Below are positions 7,756 through 17,300 of a stretch of 47,201 nucleotides of DNA, piece by piece; positions within the stretch are counted from its first letter, which is position 1; each line of letters begins with the position of its first letter. This DNA is from a virus. The notes beneath the pieces are model-generated. The model was not told the origin of the DNA. It worked only from the letters and a program-made list of their open reading frames with translations, and made no database searches. Location: the IMG/VR virus record IMGVR_UViG_3300032083_000228, positions 1 through 47,201 of that record. The stretch is one strand, 5' to 3'. The position numbers and the translations under genes were made by a program.

Positions 7756-8501
7756 TGACAACTCACTTAGTAATAGGAGACCCCCATTGTACACCTAGTG
7801 CTAGTAATGAAAGATTTACTTGGGCAGGACGAATGGCTAAAGACTTAAAGGTAGATAAAGTTATTTGTATGGGAGACTTTGCTAGTATGGATTCTATGTC
7901 TAGCTATGATAAAAAGAAGAAATCTTTTGAGGGTAGGAGATATAAAAAAGATATAGAGCATGCACATGACGCACTACAAAAATTTAATGATGGTCTAGGC
8001 AAGTATGAGCCAGAGATGCATATGCTACTGGGCAATCATGAAGATAGGATTGATCGTATGGTAGAGGATAATCCAGAGCTTGAAGGCCACATGACTATAG
8101 ATGATCTAAAGTATCCTGAATATGGATGGCATACCTATGATTACAGATATCCTGCTGTGATCGATGGAGTATACTACTCGCATAACTTTCCTAGTGGTGT
8201 TATGGGCACAGCTATATCAGGTGAGAACATGGCCAGATCTTTAGTAAATAAAAATAAAGTATCTTCTACTGTTGGGCACTCTCATCTATTAGATTATGCT
8301 ATTGCATCACAGCCATCTGGTAAAAAGATAATGGGATTATCTGCAGGTTGCTACTTGACTCATAGAGAAAAGTACGCATATAACACACAGAGACTATGGT
8401 GGTCTGGATTAATTGTAAAACGAAATGTAAAAGGTGGGGAGTATGATATTGAGACTGTCCATATTAACGAGGTAAAGAAAAGATATGGAAGACGTAGTTA
8501 A
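7755..8501 (+). CDS. Calcineurin-like metallophosphoesterase
   Basis: All metal-binding motifs of the family are present: G8-D9-P-H11, G40-D41-F, G93-N94-H95-E96-D97, Y-S-H-N and G-H-S-H near residue 175. The start at 7755 gives MTTHLVIGDPHC and a GGAG at 7741-7744 with suitable spacing. An upstream in-frame ATG at 7731 would sit inside the previous gene, so I prefer the later one. Such phage enzymes may act on nucleic acid ends or cyclic nucleotides; the substrate cannot be read from the sequence. It overlaps the next gene by 17 bases. Confidence 0.85.
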   Translation: MTTHLVIGDPHCTPSASNERFTWAGRMAKDLKVDKVICMGDFASMDSMSSYDKKKKSFEGRRYKKDIEHAHDALQKFNDGLGKYEPEMHMLLGNHEDRIDRMVEDNPELEGHMTIDDLKYPEYGWHTYDYRYPAVIDGVYYSHNFPSGVMGTAISGENMARSLVNKNKVSSTVGHSHLLDYAIASQPSGKKIMGLSAGCYLTHREKYAYNTQRLWWSGLIVKRNVKGGEYDIETVHINEVKKRYGRRS

Positions 8502-8742
8502 CTTTCCTAAACATTATCGCCAGTCAAAGACTGAGACTATTGATCTAATCAAAGAGTCAATGACTACTGAAGAGTTTCATGGTTATCTCAAAGGTGCATG
8601 TATGAAATACATGTCAAGGTACAAGTACAAAGGACAGCCTGTTCAAGATTTAGAGAAGGCAGAATGGTACTTGAGGAGGTTAATCGTAGAAGTTTTAGAA
8701 CAAGATGTAGAAAAGCAACAAAAGGAGTATCCAGATGAATAG
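8485..8742 (+). CDS. DUF3310-like protein
   Basis: An 85-residue protein with V-N-F-P-K-H-Y, a helical middle, C-M-K-Y-M-S-R-Y-K-Y-K-G and D-L-E-K-A-E-W-Y-L-R-R-L. This is the pattern of the small phage family I know as DUF3310 (sometimes labelled nucleotide kinase, without firm biochemical proof). It is commonly encoded among phage replication or nucleotide genes. It is the last gene of the first plus-strand operon; a 140-base non-coding element follows. Confidence 0.8.
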   Translation: MEDVVNFPKHYRQSKTETIDLIKESMTTEEFHGYLKGACMKYMSRYKYKGQPVQDLEKAEWYLRRLIVEVLEQDVEKQQKEYPDE

Positions 8743-8882
8743 AATGTAGCAAATAACGTTTAAACGCTCATATCTTAACGTATAATAACAAGTGGTATGG
8801 GCTGGTATGTTGGTATCAAAACATACAAACTTGCTCATATTTGAGCGTCTCAGAAAGAAAAATTTAATAAAAGGAGAATAAA
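8743..8882 (+). promoter_or_regulatory. Non-coding element with TATAAT box, nested hairpins and direct repeats
   Basis: No gene fits here. It holds a 10-bp palindrome CGTTTAAACG (8757-8766) and a perfect TATAAT (8781-8786) with only a poor -35. Three direct copies of TGGTAT(G/C) lie at 8793, 8803 and 8811. A 7-bp outer stem pairs ACGCTCA (8764-8770) with TGAGCGT (8842-8848), and an inner hairpin pairs GTATGTT (8805-8811) with AACATAC (8820-8826). It could be a promoter with an operator, a structured leader, or a replication origin. The downstream gene has ribosome binding site AAGGAG at about 8873. Confidence 0.6.
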
Positions 8883-9092
8883 ATGGCAGAAAAACAACAA
8901 GAGCAGCAAGATATAGATACTCAGTATATTATATCTGGTACGCAAGTTCAAAGCATACTTCGTTACTTATTTACAAGACCATATGGAGAAGTAGTTCAAG
9001 GTATTGAAGTATTATCGAAAGGGTTAAGACAACTTGATCCTAATATAGGTGCTGACTTTGTAGCAAAACCTGCAGACAATGCCAAGAAGTAA
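8883..9092 (+). CDS. Hypothetical 69-aa protein
   Basis: Preceded by AAAAGGAGAATAAA, a clear ribosome binding site. The N-terminus is Gln/Glu-rich. A helical core ILRYLFTRPYGEVVQGIEVL follows, a motif I have seen in small marine phage proteins, with a basic C-terminus. No function can be assigned. It overlaps the next gene by 14 bases. Confidence 0.7.
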   Translation: MAEKQQEQQDIDTQYIISGTQVQSILRYLFTRPYGEVVQGIEVLSKGLRQLDPNIGADFVAKPADNAKK

Positions 9093-9303
9093 CTCAGAAC
9101 TTTTTACCATGAAAGTTTCTCTGACTAACAATAGTCAGATAGCAATTGATCTTGACTACATTCAGCCAAGTATGCTAAAAGATTCGTTAGAAGATATAGA
9201 TGAAATTTTTTATGCAAACTTATTGGCGAGTGTGGTCAAGCATTGCATTGAAACAAGTCAACGACTTAATGGTGATATTAAACAATTAATTGAAAGGATA
9301 TAA
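9079..9303 (+). CDS. Hypothetical 74-aa protein
   Basis: Starts inside the end of the preceding gene without a clear ribosome binding site; an alternative start is the ATG at 9109 (MKVSLTNNSQ). It is mainly helical and acidic in the middle (DSLEDIDEIFYANLL). Its stop overlaps the ATG of the next gene by one base, implying coupled translation. No family recognised. Confidence 0.6.
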   Translation: MPRSNSELFTMKVSLTNNSQIAIDLDYIQPSMLKDSLEDIDEIFYANLLASVVKHCIETSQRLNGDIKQLIERI

Positions 9304-9686
9304 TGAATAACGTGGCAAGAGCTGAAGTCCCAAATAGAATGAGAAGTACAACTATCCGTATGAATATAGACGATAGAAGAGTGTTAGCAATAGTAGACTA
9401 CACTGTAAATGAGTTAGGCATTTTGCCTATGGCTGTGTGGATTAAGGTAAGACCAACAGAGTCTACTTTAGATAGAGAACTGAGGGCATCGGGTAAGATG
9501 ATATCTTTATTGCTACAGTATGGTTGTAGCTTTAAAGAAGTGGCAGAAACTTTAACTAAGGATTCAATAGTAGGCTCTGCTGTAACCTACTTACATAAAA
9601 ATCTTGAGAGTATTTTAAGTGGGGAGCAAGGGGATAAGGTTCCTAGATTAAATACAGATCCGTATAAAATTAAGGATGTGGGTTAG
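9303..9686 (+). CDS. TSCPD-like domain protein (ribonucleotide-reductase-associated)
   Basis: A 127-residue protein. The segment from I-R-M-N-I-D-D through A-V-W-I-K-V and L-D-R-E-L-R-A-S-G-K-M-I-S-L-L-L-Q-Y-G, then S-F-K-E-V-A-E-T-L, follows the fold pattern of the TSCPD domain found at the C-terminus of class II ribonucleotide reductases and as stand-alone proteins. The T-S-C-P-D signature itself is not seen, so this is a resemblance, not a proof. If right, it could help make or regulate deoxynucleotides. No reductase large subunit lies in this window. Its last base pairs overlap the stop of the convergent lysin gene. Confidence 0.5.
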   Translation: MNNVARAEVPNRMRSTTIRMNIDDRRVLAIVDYTVNELGILPMAVWIKVRPTESTLDRELRASGKMISLLLQYGCSFKEVAETLTKDSIVGSAVTYLHKNLESILSGEQGDKVPRLNTDPYKIKDVG

Positions 9687-10900
9687 GGTTTTTTTCTTTT
9701 AGGAGCTTGAGGTCCAATAGACCCTCCAGAACCAGATTCAATATATTGTTTAAACTCTCTCGCATTGGTTATTCCTTCTGGTAACATGGACATTAAAGAT
9801 CTATCAGTAAATTTTCTTGCACCTTTTTTAGTATCAAAATATGCACGATCAAATATATCTTGTACTCTTGGATTACCTAAAACTTCAGGTTTAGTGTGAT
9901 GAAATTGTCCGTATAATTGTTTTGAAGCTTCTATGTCACCCTCTAACATTTTATTAATCAAATCATCAGTGCCTTTTTGTTGTTGTAAGTTAACTAAAAA
10001 TAATTCTTCTTGTTCCTTATAACTTAATTTATTTGGATCGTTGTGTTGTCTTGCCTCTTGTACCCAGTAAGGAACAGTTTGATTGTTTGCCTTATAAAAA
10101 TTTTCTACTCTTTGTAATCCAGTCATAAAGGCTGATCCTTTTGTTGATGTAGGATCATCAGGATCCACTAGAGTTTTAAATTGAAAATCTCCAGCAGCTG
10201 AAGATTTATTATTTAAATTTTTACCCCTGCTACTTTCTATATTATGCACAACATCTACAAACTTTTCTAAATTTTCTTGAGCATCACTTTCTCTATCTTT
10301 AAGTAAAAAATTTGTAATATTAAAATCTGTGTATGCATCATCTGATTTCATAGCACCAGCTATATTAATATCATCCATTCCTTTTTCAGCTTTTTTCATA
10401 GGCATCATCAATCCACTAGTAGTCTTAGCATCTAGTATACTAACTTTACCATCTCCAGTTGGCACTACAAGTTCAGCACCTTTTTCTCCAACAAGTATTG
10501 GGCCACTTACTTCTTTATCTTTCACACCATCAGCTGCATACTCGACAGGTCTCATTACCAAACTACCACTTTGAGGTGTCTCTTGTCTTTCAGTACGCAT
10601 GCCTGTTTGTTTTTCTTTTGTAGTTTCTTCAGATGATTTAACTGTGTCTCTAGTTTCAGCAACTCTAGATCTTGATGCTTTCTGTAAATTTTGCATCATA
10701 TTAAATACTTGATTTTTGTCTACAACATAATCTGGTTGTGGAGTATCCGTTAAACTTTTTTGTGTGCTAACATCAGGTGTCGTATCAAGTACATTAGATG
10801 CAGGTGCCATAATACTTTGACCAACAGGCGTTGGCTGTACTAAACTTTTATCTAAATCTCTTTGAGTAAATATTCTTTTTGGTGCTAATGTGTCTACCAT
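9683..10900 (-). CDS. Virion-associated or lytic peptidoglycan hydrolase (lysozyme-like)
   Basis: A 405-residue protein ending the late block. The C-terminal half has the goose-lysozyme or transglycosylase-like signature H-N-I-E222-S-S-R-G-K followed by N-K-S-S-A-A-G-D-F-Q-F, with E222 the likely catalytic acid. The N-terminal third is disordered (Ser/Thr/Gln-rich). A central G-P-I-L-V-G-E-K-G-A-E-L-V-V-P-T-G motif resembles one usually found near the end of tape-measure proteins. It probably cleaves host cell wall at entry or lysis. It lies beside membrane and exported proteins, consistent with a lysis cassette. Confidence 0.7.
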   Translation of the reverse strand: MVDTLAPKRIFTQRDLDKSLVQPTPVGQSIMAPASNVLDTTPDVSTQKSLTDTPQPDYVVDKNQVFNMMQNLQKASRSRVAETRDTVKSSEETTKEKQTGMRTERQETPQSGSLVMRPVEYAADGVKDKEVSGPILVGEKGAELVVPTGDGKVSILDAKTTSGLMMPMKKAEKGMDDINIAGAMKSDDAYTDFNITNFLLKDRESDAQENLEKFVDVVHNIESSRGKNLNNKSSAAGDFQFKTLVDPDDPTSTKGSAFMTGLQRVENFYKANNQTVPYWVQEARQHNDPNKLSYKEQEELFLVNLQQQKGTDDLINKMLEGDIEASKQLYGQFHHTKPEVLGNPRVQDIFDRAYFDTKKGARKFTDRSLMSMLPEGITNAREFKQYIESGSGGSIGPQAPKRKKP

Positions 10901-10908
10901 GTTTGCTC

Positions 10909-11187
10909 CTAGTTCAGTAATGGATTTGATTGCATAGCTTTTAGTTCTTCTATCTTTGCATCAAGATATTCTAATGCAGCCCCATTAATTTTGATATCAC
11001 CTTTCAGTGCTTCCAATTGTTTTATAATATCAGATAAATCTACTTCTTGATTTATTACAAACTCTGTATTTTCTAACTGTGCTATCCTATTATTAAACTC
11101 ACCCCACGCCATAAAGCCTCCACCAATGGCTCCAATAACGCCTGCGAGTGCGGCATAACTAGCTAGTTTATTGAATATTCCTTGCAT
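10909..11187 (-). CDS. Small membrane protein, possible holin or spanin
   Basis: 92 residues: one Gly/Ala-rich membrane span (about residues 8-28, YAALAGVIGAIGGGFMAW) followed by a coiled-coil-like tail (LEALKGDIKINGAALEYLDAKIEELKAM). This layout fits a holin-like or spanin-like lysis protein. It sits directly upstream of the lysozyme-like gene and overlaps the exported protein gene by 20 bases. No family motif confirms it. Confidence 0.55.
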   Translation of the reverse strand: MQGIFNKLASYAALAGVIGAIGGGFMAWGEFNNRIAQLENTEFVINQEVDLSDIIKQLEALKGDIKINGAALEYLDAKIEELKAMQSNPLLN

Positions 11188-12994
11188 TTAATAACTCCTT
11201 TAATTTTTTATATGCTTCATTTGTTTTTTGTTTTGCGTTGTTTACTTTAATTTGATATTGCACTACAGGATCTGTATCTGCTATACTTACTTGTGCAACG
11301 TAAATAGGTTTACTGTAGCTAGCAAGGCTAGCTTGTAGAAAAAAATCTTGATTGCCTGATGGCAATTGCCTAGTATCAAACAATGCCAAATTAGTATTAA
11401 AGTAAGATGACATATCAGGTTCTTGAGATATCATTTCTCTACTGACCACTTCATTTATAACCGTTAGTGTTGCATCTATTTGTTGTGCAACATTTTTTAT
11501 TTTACTTTGTATAGCCTGTTCAATCTTTGCAACCTTAATATCTAGATCAACTTCCACGTCTCCTTTAGGTTCTGTTCCTGGCTCTTCTGCAACTTCTGTA
11601 GGTCCTTCTTCAATTGGCTCCTCGATAACTTCTTCTTGTTCGGCAACTTCTGTTGTTGGTTCTGGTTCGTTTGCAGTAGGCTCTTCGCTACTGGGTTGCT
11701 CTTCAATTTCACTTGCTATCTCTTCTGTTGGTTCTTCTTCGATAACCTCTTCTTGGATACTTTCTTCTTGTACGACTTCTTCTTGGATTGTTTCTTGCAC
11801 TGGCATACTGGGTTCTTCTTGCATAGGCACAACTTCTTCTTCAACCATGGCAATTTCTTCCATAGGCTCTTCAAAATATTCTTCAACTTCATCTATAAAC
11901 TCCTCTTGCATTTCGTCTGTAAATTCTTCTACAAACATTGTTTCAGGCACTGCCTCATATATCTCTTCAATTACTGGCATTTCTTCAAACATTTCTATTG
12001 GTGGTAGCGCATCAAACATTTCTATTTCTTCTACCAACATAATATCTTCTGGAAAAAAGACTTCCAATTCAGGCTCTTCGTAATAGTCAGTTTGAAAGTA
12101 ATCCTCTTCAAAAAAAAATTTATCAAGTGCTAAAATTTCAAATGTATCTTCTTCTATTATAATTTCATCTTCAAAGATATTATTAAACTCATAGTCTATC
12201 TCCACATACTCAGGTAAAAATGTATCTTCTGGCACTTCAAAGTCAACTATAATAGTATCTATCTCTTCAATAATATCCTGAACATCTTCTATCTCTTCCT
12301 GACCTGGACACGTTGGCGGTGTCTGTTGCCAACAATATGTTATCTCACTTATAGTAGTACTAGATAAAGCGGTATAGTCTATCCTGGCAGATGGATCTCG
12401 CACATCCACGCCCGCATGCCCTCCATTATAACCTGCTTGATTGTTGTTTATAATATCAAAATCAAATCTATAGGTTGCCGTGCCGTGTGTCATATTGGCA
12501 TCAGGATTAACTACTAAAGTATTACCATATGGATTTACCTGATAGCTAGAGTTTGTAGTATCTTCAAAAGTTGTGCTTTGTGTTGTGGTGTCGATACCAT
12601 TACTAATAGATTGTGTCATGGTAACAGTAGATTCAACCTGATTCCACCACCTGATATTAGCCATAAAGTTTGAAGTAAAACCTAGTTTTAGTTCTTCTAG
12701 TGAAACATAATCTTCTGAGTCTATTGAAGTTTCTGCATACTTACCCTCTTTACCAGTTAACCAAGTTGAGTGATTGAGATCAGAATTATCTGGAAACATA
12801 GTACCATTCCAAGTACCATCAGCAAAATCTTGGCTTATCAAGTTATTACTAGTAACAGGATTACCTGTTGTCACAGTTGTAACAGTAGTAAAATCTCCCA
12901 CATTGGGCGTGTCAGGTATGACTACAACAGTATCCGCACTAATCGTTACCGAGTTTAATACGATTGCCGTTACCGTCAGTAATAATTTGTTCAT
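11168..12994 (-). CDS. Exported protein with very long Glu-rich region
   Basis: 608 residues with an apparent signal peptide (MNKLLLTVTAIVLNSVTISA), then a Thr/Ser/Asn-rich beta-like domain to about residue 225. From about 235 to 500 the sequence is extremely acidic and low in complexity (repeated E-E-P, E-E-V, Q-E-E and F-E-E units). The C-terminal 110 residues look globular and end in a basic helix. The start at 12994 lies 56 bases inside the upstream gene. It may be displayed outside the inner membrane during lysis or be virion-bound. Function unknown. Confidence 0.7.
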   Translation of the reverse strand: MNKLLLTVTAIVLNSVTISADTVVVIPDTPNVGDFTTVTTVTTGNPVTSNNLISQDFADGTWNGTMFPDNSDLNHSTWLTGKEGKYAETSIDSEDYVSLEELKLGFTSNFMANIRWWNQVESTVTMTQSISNGIDTTTQSTTFEDTTNSSYQVNPYGNTLVVNPDANMTHGTATYRFDFDIINNNQAGYNGGHAGVDVRDPSARIDYTALSSTTISEITYCWQQTPPTCPGQEEIEDVQDIIEEIDTIIVDFEVPEDTFLPEYVEIDYEFNNIFEDEIIIEEDTFEILALDKFFFEEDYFQTDYYEEPELEVFFPEDIMLVEEIEMFDALPPIEMFEEMPVIEEIYEAVPETMFVEEFTDEMQEEFIDEVEEYFEEPMEEIAMVEEEVVPMQEEPSMPVQETIQEEVVQEESIQEEVIEEEPTEEIASEIEEQPSSEEPTANEPEPTTEVAEQEEVIEEPIEEGPTEVAEEPGTEPKGDVEVDLDIKVAKIEQAIQSKIKNVAQQIDATLTVINEVVSREMISQEPDMSSYFNTNLALFDTRQLPSGNQDFFLQASLASYSKPIYVAQVSIADTDPVVQYQIKVNNAKQKTNEAYKKLKELLNARNIQ

Positions 12995-13694
12995 CTGGGT
13001 TAGCCTCTTGTTCTAATTCTATTGCAATTTTATTATCAACTCTTTGCATATAATTAAGAGCCTTAGTATATTCTTCGTAGTCTGGTCTTTGCTGATCATA
13101 TTTATTCCATTCAGCTAGAGCTTCATCACCTATCTTTCCTTGGAACGGACAAGGTGTGCCTGCCATGACCATGCTTTGAAATACTCTTGCATCTTGACAT
13201 AATATAGCAACAGCACTAACCTTCATATTAAAATCAAAAAGAAGTTTAGCCAGTTTCATACGTTCACAATTCATATCACGTTTAGTAATACCAATACTGC
13301 CGCCTATAAGTGGCTTTTGTATTCCTATACCAACGCCAACAGTACACAGATCTTGAGACATAGCAGAGATGCCAGGAGCAGATGCTGAAGGCACAGTTCT
13401 AGTGTCTCCTGTATAGGAGTTGTTATTGTTGTTGGTTGTGTTGGTTGTGGTTGTATTTTGAGAAGATCCTGATTGATAGTTTGTTGTTGCTTCACTGTGA
13501 TATCCTCCTGTTATAGCCGTATTACTTGATGATGATCCAGAAGTTACCTGATCATTTGTGGTACTACCAGCACCAGTTACGTCTGCCATAGCAGAATCCA
13601 TTAATGCGCTAAAGGCCCACAACATACATACTGTAATTATTACAGCTATGCCTATACTTCTTATCATACTTCTTCTCCGTATCTGCTTTCGCAA
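12939..13694 (-). CDS. Membrane-anchored or exported protein, cysteine-containing
   Basis: 251 residues. A strongly basic N-terminus (MRKQIRRR) precedes a single hydrophobic segment (IGIAVIITVCMLWAFSALM), either a signal anchor or signal peptide with a possible A-M-A cleavage site. Then come a Ser/Thr/Asn-rich low-complexity linker and a globular part with five cysteines (LCTVGVG, MNCERM, ILCQDA, PCPFQG). I recall similar proteins in other marine phages but no known function. It overlaps both neighbours, within the lysis or membrane group. Confidence 0.65.
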   Translation of the reverse strand: MRKQIRRRSMIRSIGIAVIITVCMLWAFSALMDSAMADVTGAGSTTNDQVTSGSSSSNTAITGGYHSEATTNYQSGSSQNTTTTNTTNNNNNSYTGDTRTVPSASAPGISAMSQDLCTVGVGIGIQKPLIGGSIGITKRDMNCERMKLAKLLFDFNMKVSAVAILCQDARVFQSMVMAGTPCPFQGKIGDEALAEWNKYDQQRPDYEEYTKALNYMQRVDNKIAIELEQEANPDEQIITDGNGNRIKLGND

Positions 13695-13879
13695 TAAAAT
13701 TCAAAACTTTTTAATTGGTTAGGGTAGTCAAGAACATGTTGTTTTAACAGATCAATTTTATTCTCGTGAATATATTCATGACAACTCCAATCGTCATTAA
13801 ACTGTTTAAGTTTATATTCTCTCTCCACTAGTACATCTGTACCATGAAACATTAGCATTACCGTAATTACCCAATACAT
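13664..13879 (-). CDS. Small exported or membrane-associated protein (71 aa)
   Basis: A hydrophobic start (MYWVITVMLMF) suggests a signal or anchor. The remainder contains two conserved-looking cysteines (W-S-C-H-E-Y and F-E-F-Y-C-E-S) that could form a disulfide outside the membrane. Its start is in the TAATG of the preceding membrane protein, so the two are coupled. Possibly a spanin or lysis accessory; no family recognised. Confidence 0.6.
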   Translation of the reverse strand: MYWVITVMLMFHGTDVLVEREYKLKQFNDDWSCHEYIHENKIDLLKQHVLDYPNQLKSFEFYCESRYGEEV

Positions 13880-14310
13880 TATTTTTTAACTAGCGATCCT
13901 CCAAAGTATAGGCCTATAATAGCCGCAACTAAGTTAGTATCTAGTGGGGTAATCACTATACCTTTATGCGCCATAGGCACCCACTGCATTACATCTTTAC
14001 CTTCAAAGAATAAGAAGCCTGGCTTCCATTCTGTATATCCTACAATAACATGAGCATCAGGACTAATTAATGGTAGTATCTTAGGTAGAACTACAATAGC
14101 GAATATAGCAGTTAATGCTATGATCCTTCTAGTCCACTGAAATCCTACGTTCTCATATTCTCTTGCTTCTTTAAAAGCTGCAGTCTGTACTTCAGCTCGT
14201 TGCAATAACATCTTTTGTTCTGCTTGTTTTGCTTTTATGCTTTGTGACCATATACTCATGATGCCACCAAGTACGGTAGACCCTAGCATGGTTATCATTT
14301 CAAATGGCAT
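13879..14310 (-). CDS. Membrane protein, holin-like candidate
   Basis: 143 residues with an N-terminal hydrophobic helix (MITMLGSTVLGGIMSIW), a cytoplasmic basic or Gln-rich coiled segment, a second long span (IIALTAIFAIVVLPKILPLI) and a third near the C-terminus (LVAAIIGLYFGGSLV). A multi-span small protein directly downstream of the virion genes and upstream of exported proteins and the lysin is well placed to be the holin. The sequence itself does not prove it. Confidence 0.6.
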   Translation of the reverse strand: MPFEMITMLGSTVLGGIMSIWSQSIKAKQAEQKMLLQRAEVQTAAFKEAREYENVGFQWTRRIIALTAIFAIVVLPKILPLISPDAHVIVGYTEWKPGFLFFEGKDVMQWVPMAHKGIVITPLDTNLVAAIIGLYFGGSLVKK

Positions 14311-14321
14311 TTTTATCTCCT

Positions 14322-17300
14322 TTAATCATATGCAGATCCTGGAATGTAGCTATCATCTAATCTATTATTGTGTAGTACATCCAATAAGAAACTGCTTTGT
14401 TTCATTTTTGATGGTTTATCCAGTCCTTTAATTCTATCAATAACTGTATTGTTCATCATTTCCATTCTATTAAATATTTTTTTCATAGCTTCATCATATG
14501 TATAACCTTGAGCAATCAAAGCCTCAACATAAAACATTGCTGTAGTATATCTTTGGTTAAGTAATTCTAAAGATGCGCCTACAACCATAGCTTCTTTTTT
14601 AGTTTTAATATTTCTACTTATTTTATTGTTAGCATAAATAGCCTTTAATACTAAACTCTCTTCAAAACTTTTACCAGATAAATATTTGTATAAAAATCCT
14701 TCTGCATCTCTTTTAATTTTACCACGCATTCCTTTATATGGATCTCTAATAACATACTTATCTTTTACTTTTTCATAGAATACGTTAGATACATCATCAT
14801 GAACAGTTGCTCTTGGATCTTCTCTCCATGGATTAAATATACCCTCTTTACCAAATAAAGATATAGCTGGTTTTGGAACAAGGTCGCCTTCTTGTGTTAC
14901 GTTTACTCCCCAACGTCTATCGATCTCACCTTGTAATACTGGAGGTGCAGTGACTTTTAAAAATTTATATACGTCTGCATCAGTCATAGAACCAGCCACA
15001 GTCTTGCCTATAAAATTAAATCCTTCACCAACTATACCTGAATTGTTACTATTCATTAAACCAAATAGATAATCCATAGACGGAAAACTAAATATATCAG
15101 CCAATCCCATACCAGGAGCAGCTAATGTAGATGACATATCTCCTCCCATTGCAGCAGAAGGTAATCCAAATTTTGCAGATGTAGGTAAATCTGAAACTAA
15201 AATTAAATCACTTGGTGTTGTAAACATGGGTTCTTTACCATAACTTGAAAGTACACCATTCATCCAATCTACTAAGGCATCAGCTTGTTCAATAGCCATC
15301 AAACCAAATAAACCAGCGGTAAATATCTGTGAGTATATATGAAATAGTAAAGGTTCTGCACCTTTTTTAAATCCATTTCTTGCCCAAGTTCTTACATACT
15401 CTGCAGTTTTACCATAATAGTTATGTTGAAATGTTTTAAATAATCCAATAAATGATCCTAAAGCACCTAAACCTTTATTGCCATATAAAAATGCACGATT
15501 CTTATAATCATATTCAACCATTAGATTATTACTTAATTCACCTGCTTCTTCTATCATTTGTTTTTTACCAACTTCTTTATCTCGTTTTCCACTCTTTAAG
15601 AAGTAATACATAAATGCAAACGATTGCAATCTACTAAATCTTTCTAATGCACCACTAGCTGTCTTACCACTAGTTGCATCTAACATAGTTTCTATTTTTC
15701 TTTGGCCAGGCGTTCTAACTGAACCTCCTGATTGTATATAATCATTAAACTCTTTTAAAAACTTTTGATCAATAACTCCACGTTCTACTGCAACACCTAA
15801 TGCCTTTACAAATTCTTTATCCGATCTAAAAAATATTTCATAAGATCCTCTTGCTAATGCCTCAGATGTACTGCCTTTAATATTGTAGTCTACTTTTAAT
15901 TGTTCTAATTTTGGTATAACAACTTGCCAAGGCTGAACAACTTGTGCAGACATAAATCTAACATTCCAAAATAATAATTTAGAATATAATGTTATTTTGT
16001 TAGCCGTTAAAATAGCATCTGGTAGTTTATTTAACAATGGCACATTGCCTACCATGTTTCTAAAATTTTCCCCTATAACATCTACAGTTTTATTTATAAC
16101 TTTTGTTACAGCAGCATCATTTCTACCTAATGCATTATCTAAATACATTTCTATAACTTTCATTTGATTAGGAAAGTCTTTTCTCCAACGTTGTCCTATT
16201 TCACTATTTAAATGTATTTCCCAGTTATGCCTAAACTCCATACCTTTAGCAGCTCTAATTGCACCTCTACCATAATCTTTGTGTGCTCTTATATAATTTT
16301 GTAAACCTTCCATACCTGGCTGTTCACCAGCAGCTCCCCTAACACCTTTTCTTTGCACAGGGGCTACAAAAAATCTATTCTTTGCTCTTACTTCTGATTC
16401 TACTTTACGAATTTTAGATACAACATCTGCAGGTAATAACTTATGGTATTCATGTGTTGTTAAAAATGCGTCTATTAAAGGTTGTCCTGTTCTTTCCCCG
16501 TATTCATTTTTTCTAAATTTATTAACAGAAAATTTACTGGTATCTGCAAACTCTGGATTTCTTTGTAAAAATACTTTCATAAACCTATTTAACTCAGGCC
16601 TAGTATGTCCAGGTATTACTGCAACAGTATCCCCTTTATTCATTATCTGTCCAGATTCTAATGTTGTTTTTTCTTTAGCCTTTATAAATGCTCTTTCTAA
16701 ACCAAACCAAGAACGAGGATCATAGTTTGGCCTTATCTGTATTGGCTTAGAATCTTGTGATTTAAATTTACCAACAGCATTATTATATATTAAGGCTTTA
16801 AGATACAAGCCTTGATCCATTAATTTAATTATATCTATTTCTTCTTTAGTTAATTTAAACTCTTTTTGCATTCTTTCGTATGTCATTTGATATTTAAATG
16901 TACCATCAGAATTTTTTGATAAATATTCTTTTTCTATCTTTGCACTAGTTCTATCTTTACCTGTAACATTTTTAATAGCAGAATCATACATTATATTATC
17001 ACGGTCAATTCTAGCCCTCATAATTTTTAAAGCAGAATTTATACCTTCTTTACCCCCACGTTGTATAAGAGCTTCAAATTTTGTCATAGCACCATCAAGT
17101 CCACGCTGAACAACAACATCATTTAAGGCTGTGCTTACAACAGAACGTATTCCTTTTACTCCAGCACCTTCTTCAAAGATATACTTTTGATCAAAAACAT
17201 CGCCTTTTTCTGTAACAACTCTTTTTTTGTAATCAACAAGGTTTATTAATGCTTGCGTTTCATAATTCATTTTTTCAAGTGCAGATACATAGGCTTTAAT

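Noticed and set aside
9687-9720. T-run just after the convergent gene ends as a terminator
   Set aside because: A T-rich stretch is present, but only 4-bp stems precede it; no convincing hairpin was found at the tail-to-tail junction.
11636-12083. Open frames on the plus strand opposite the Glu-rich exported protein
   Set aside because: They translate into Phe/Leu/Ser-rich low complexity, the mirror of GAA/GAG repeats, and lack ribosome binding sites; they are shadows.
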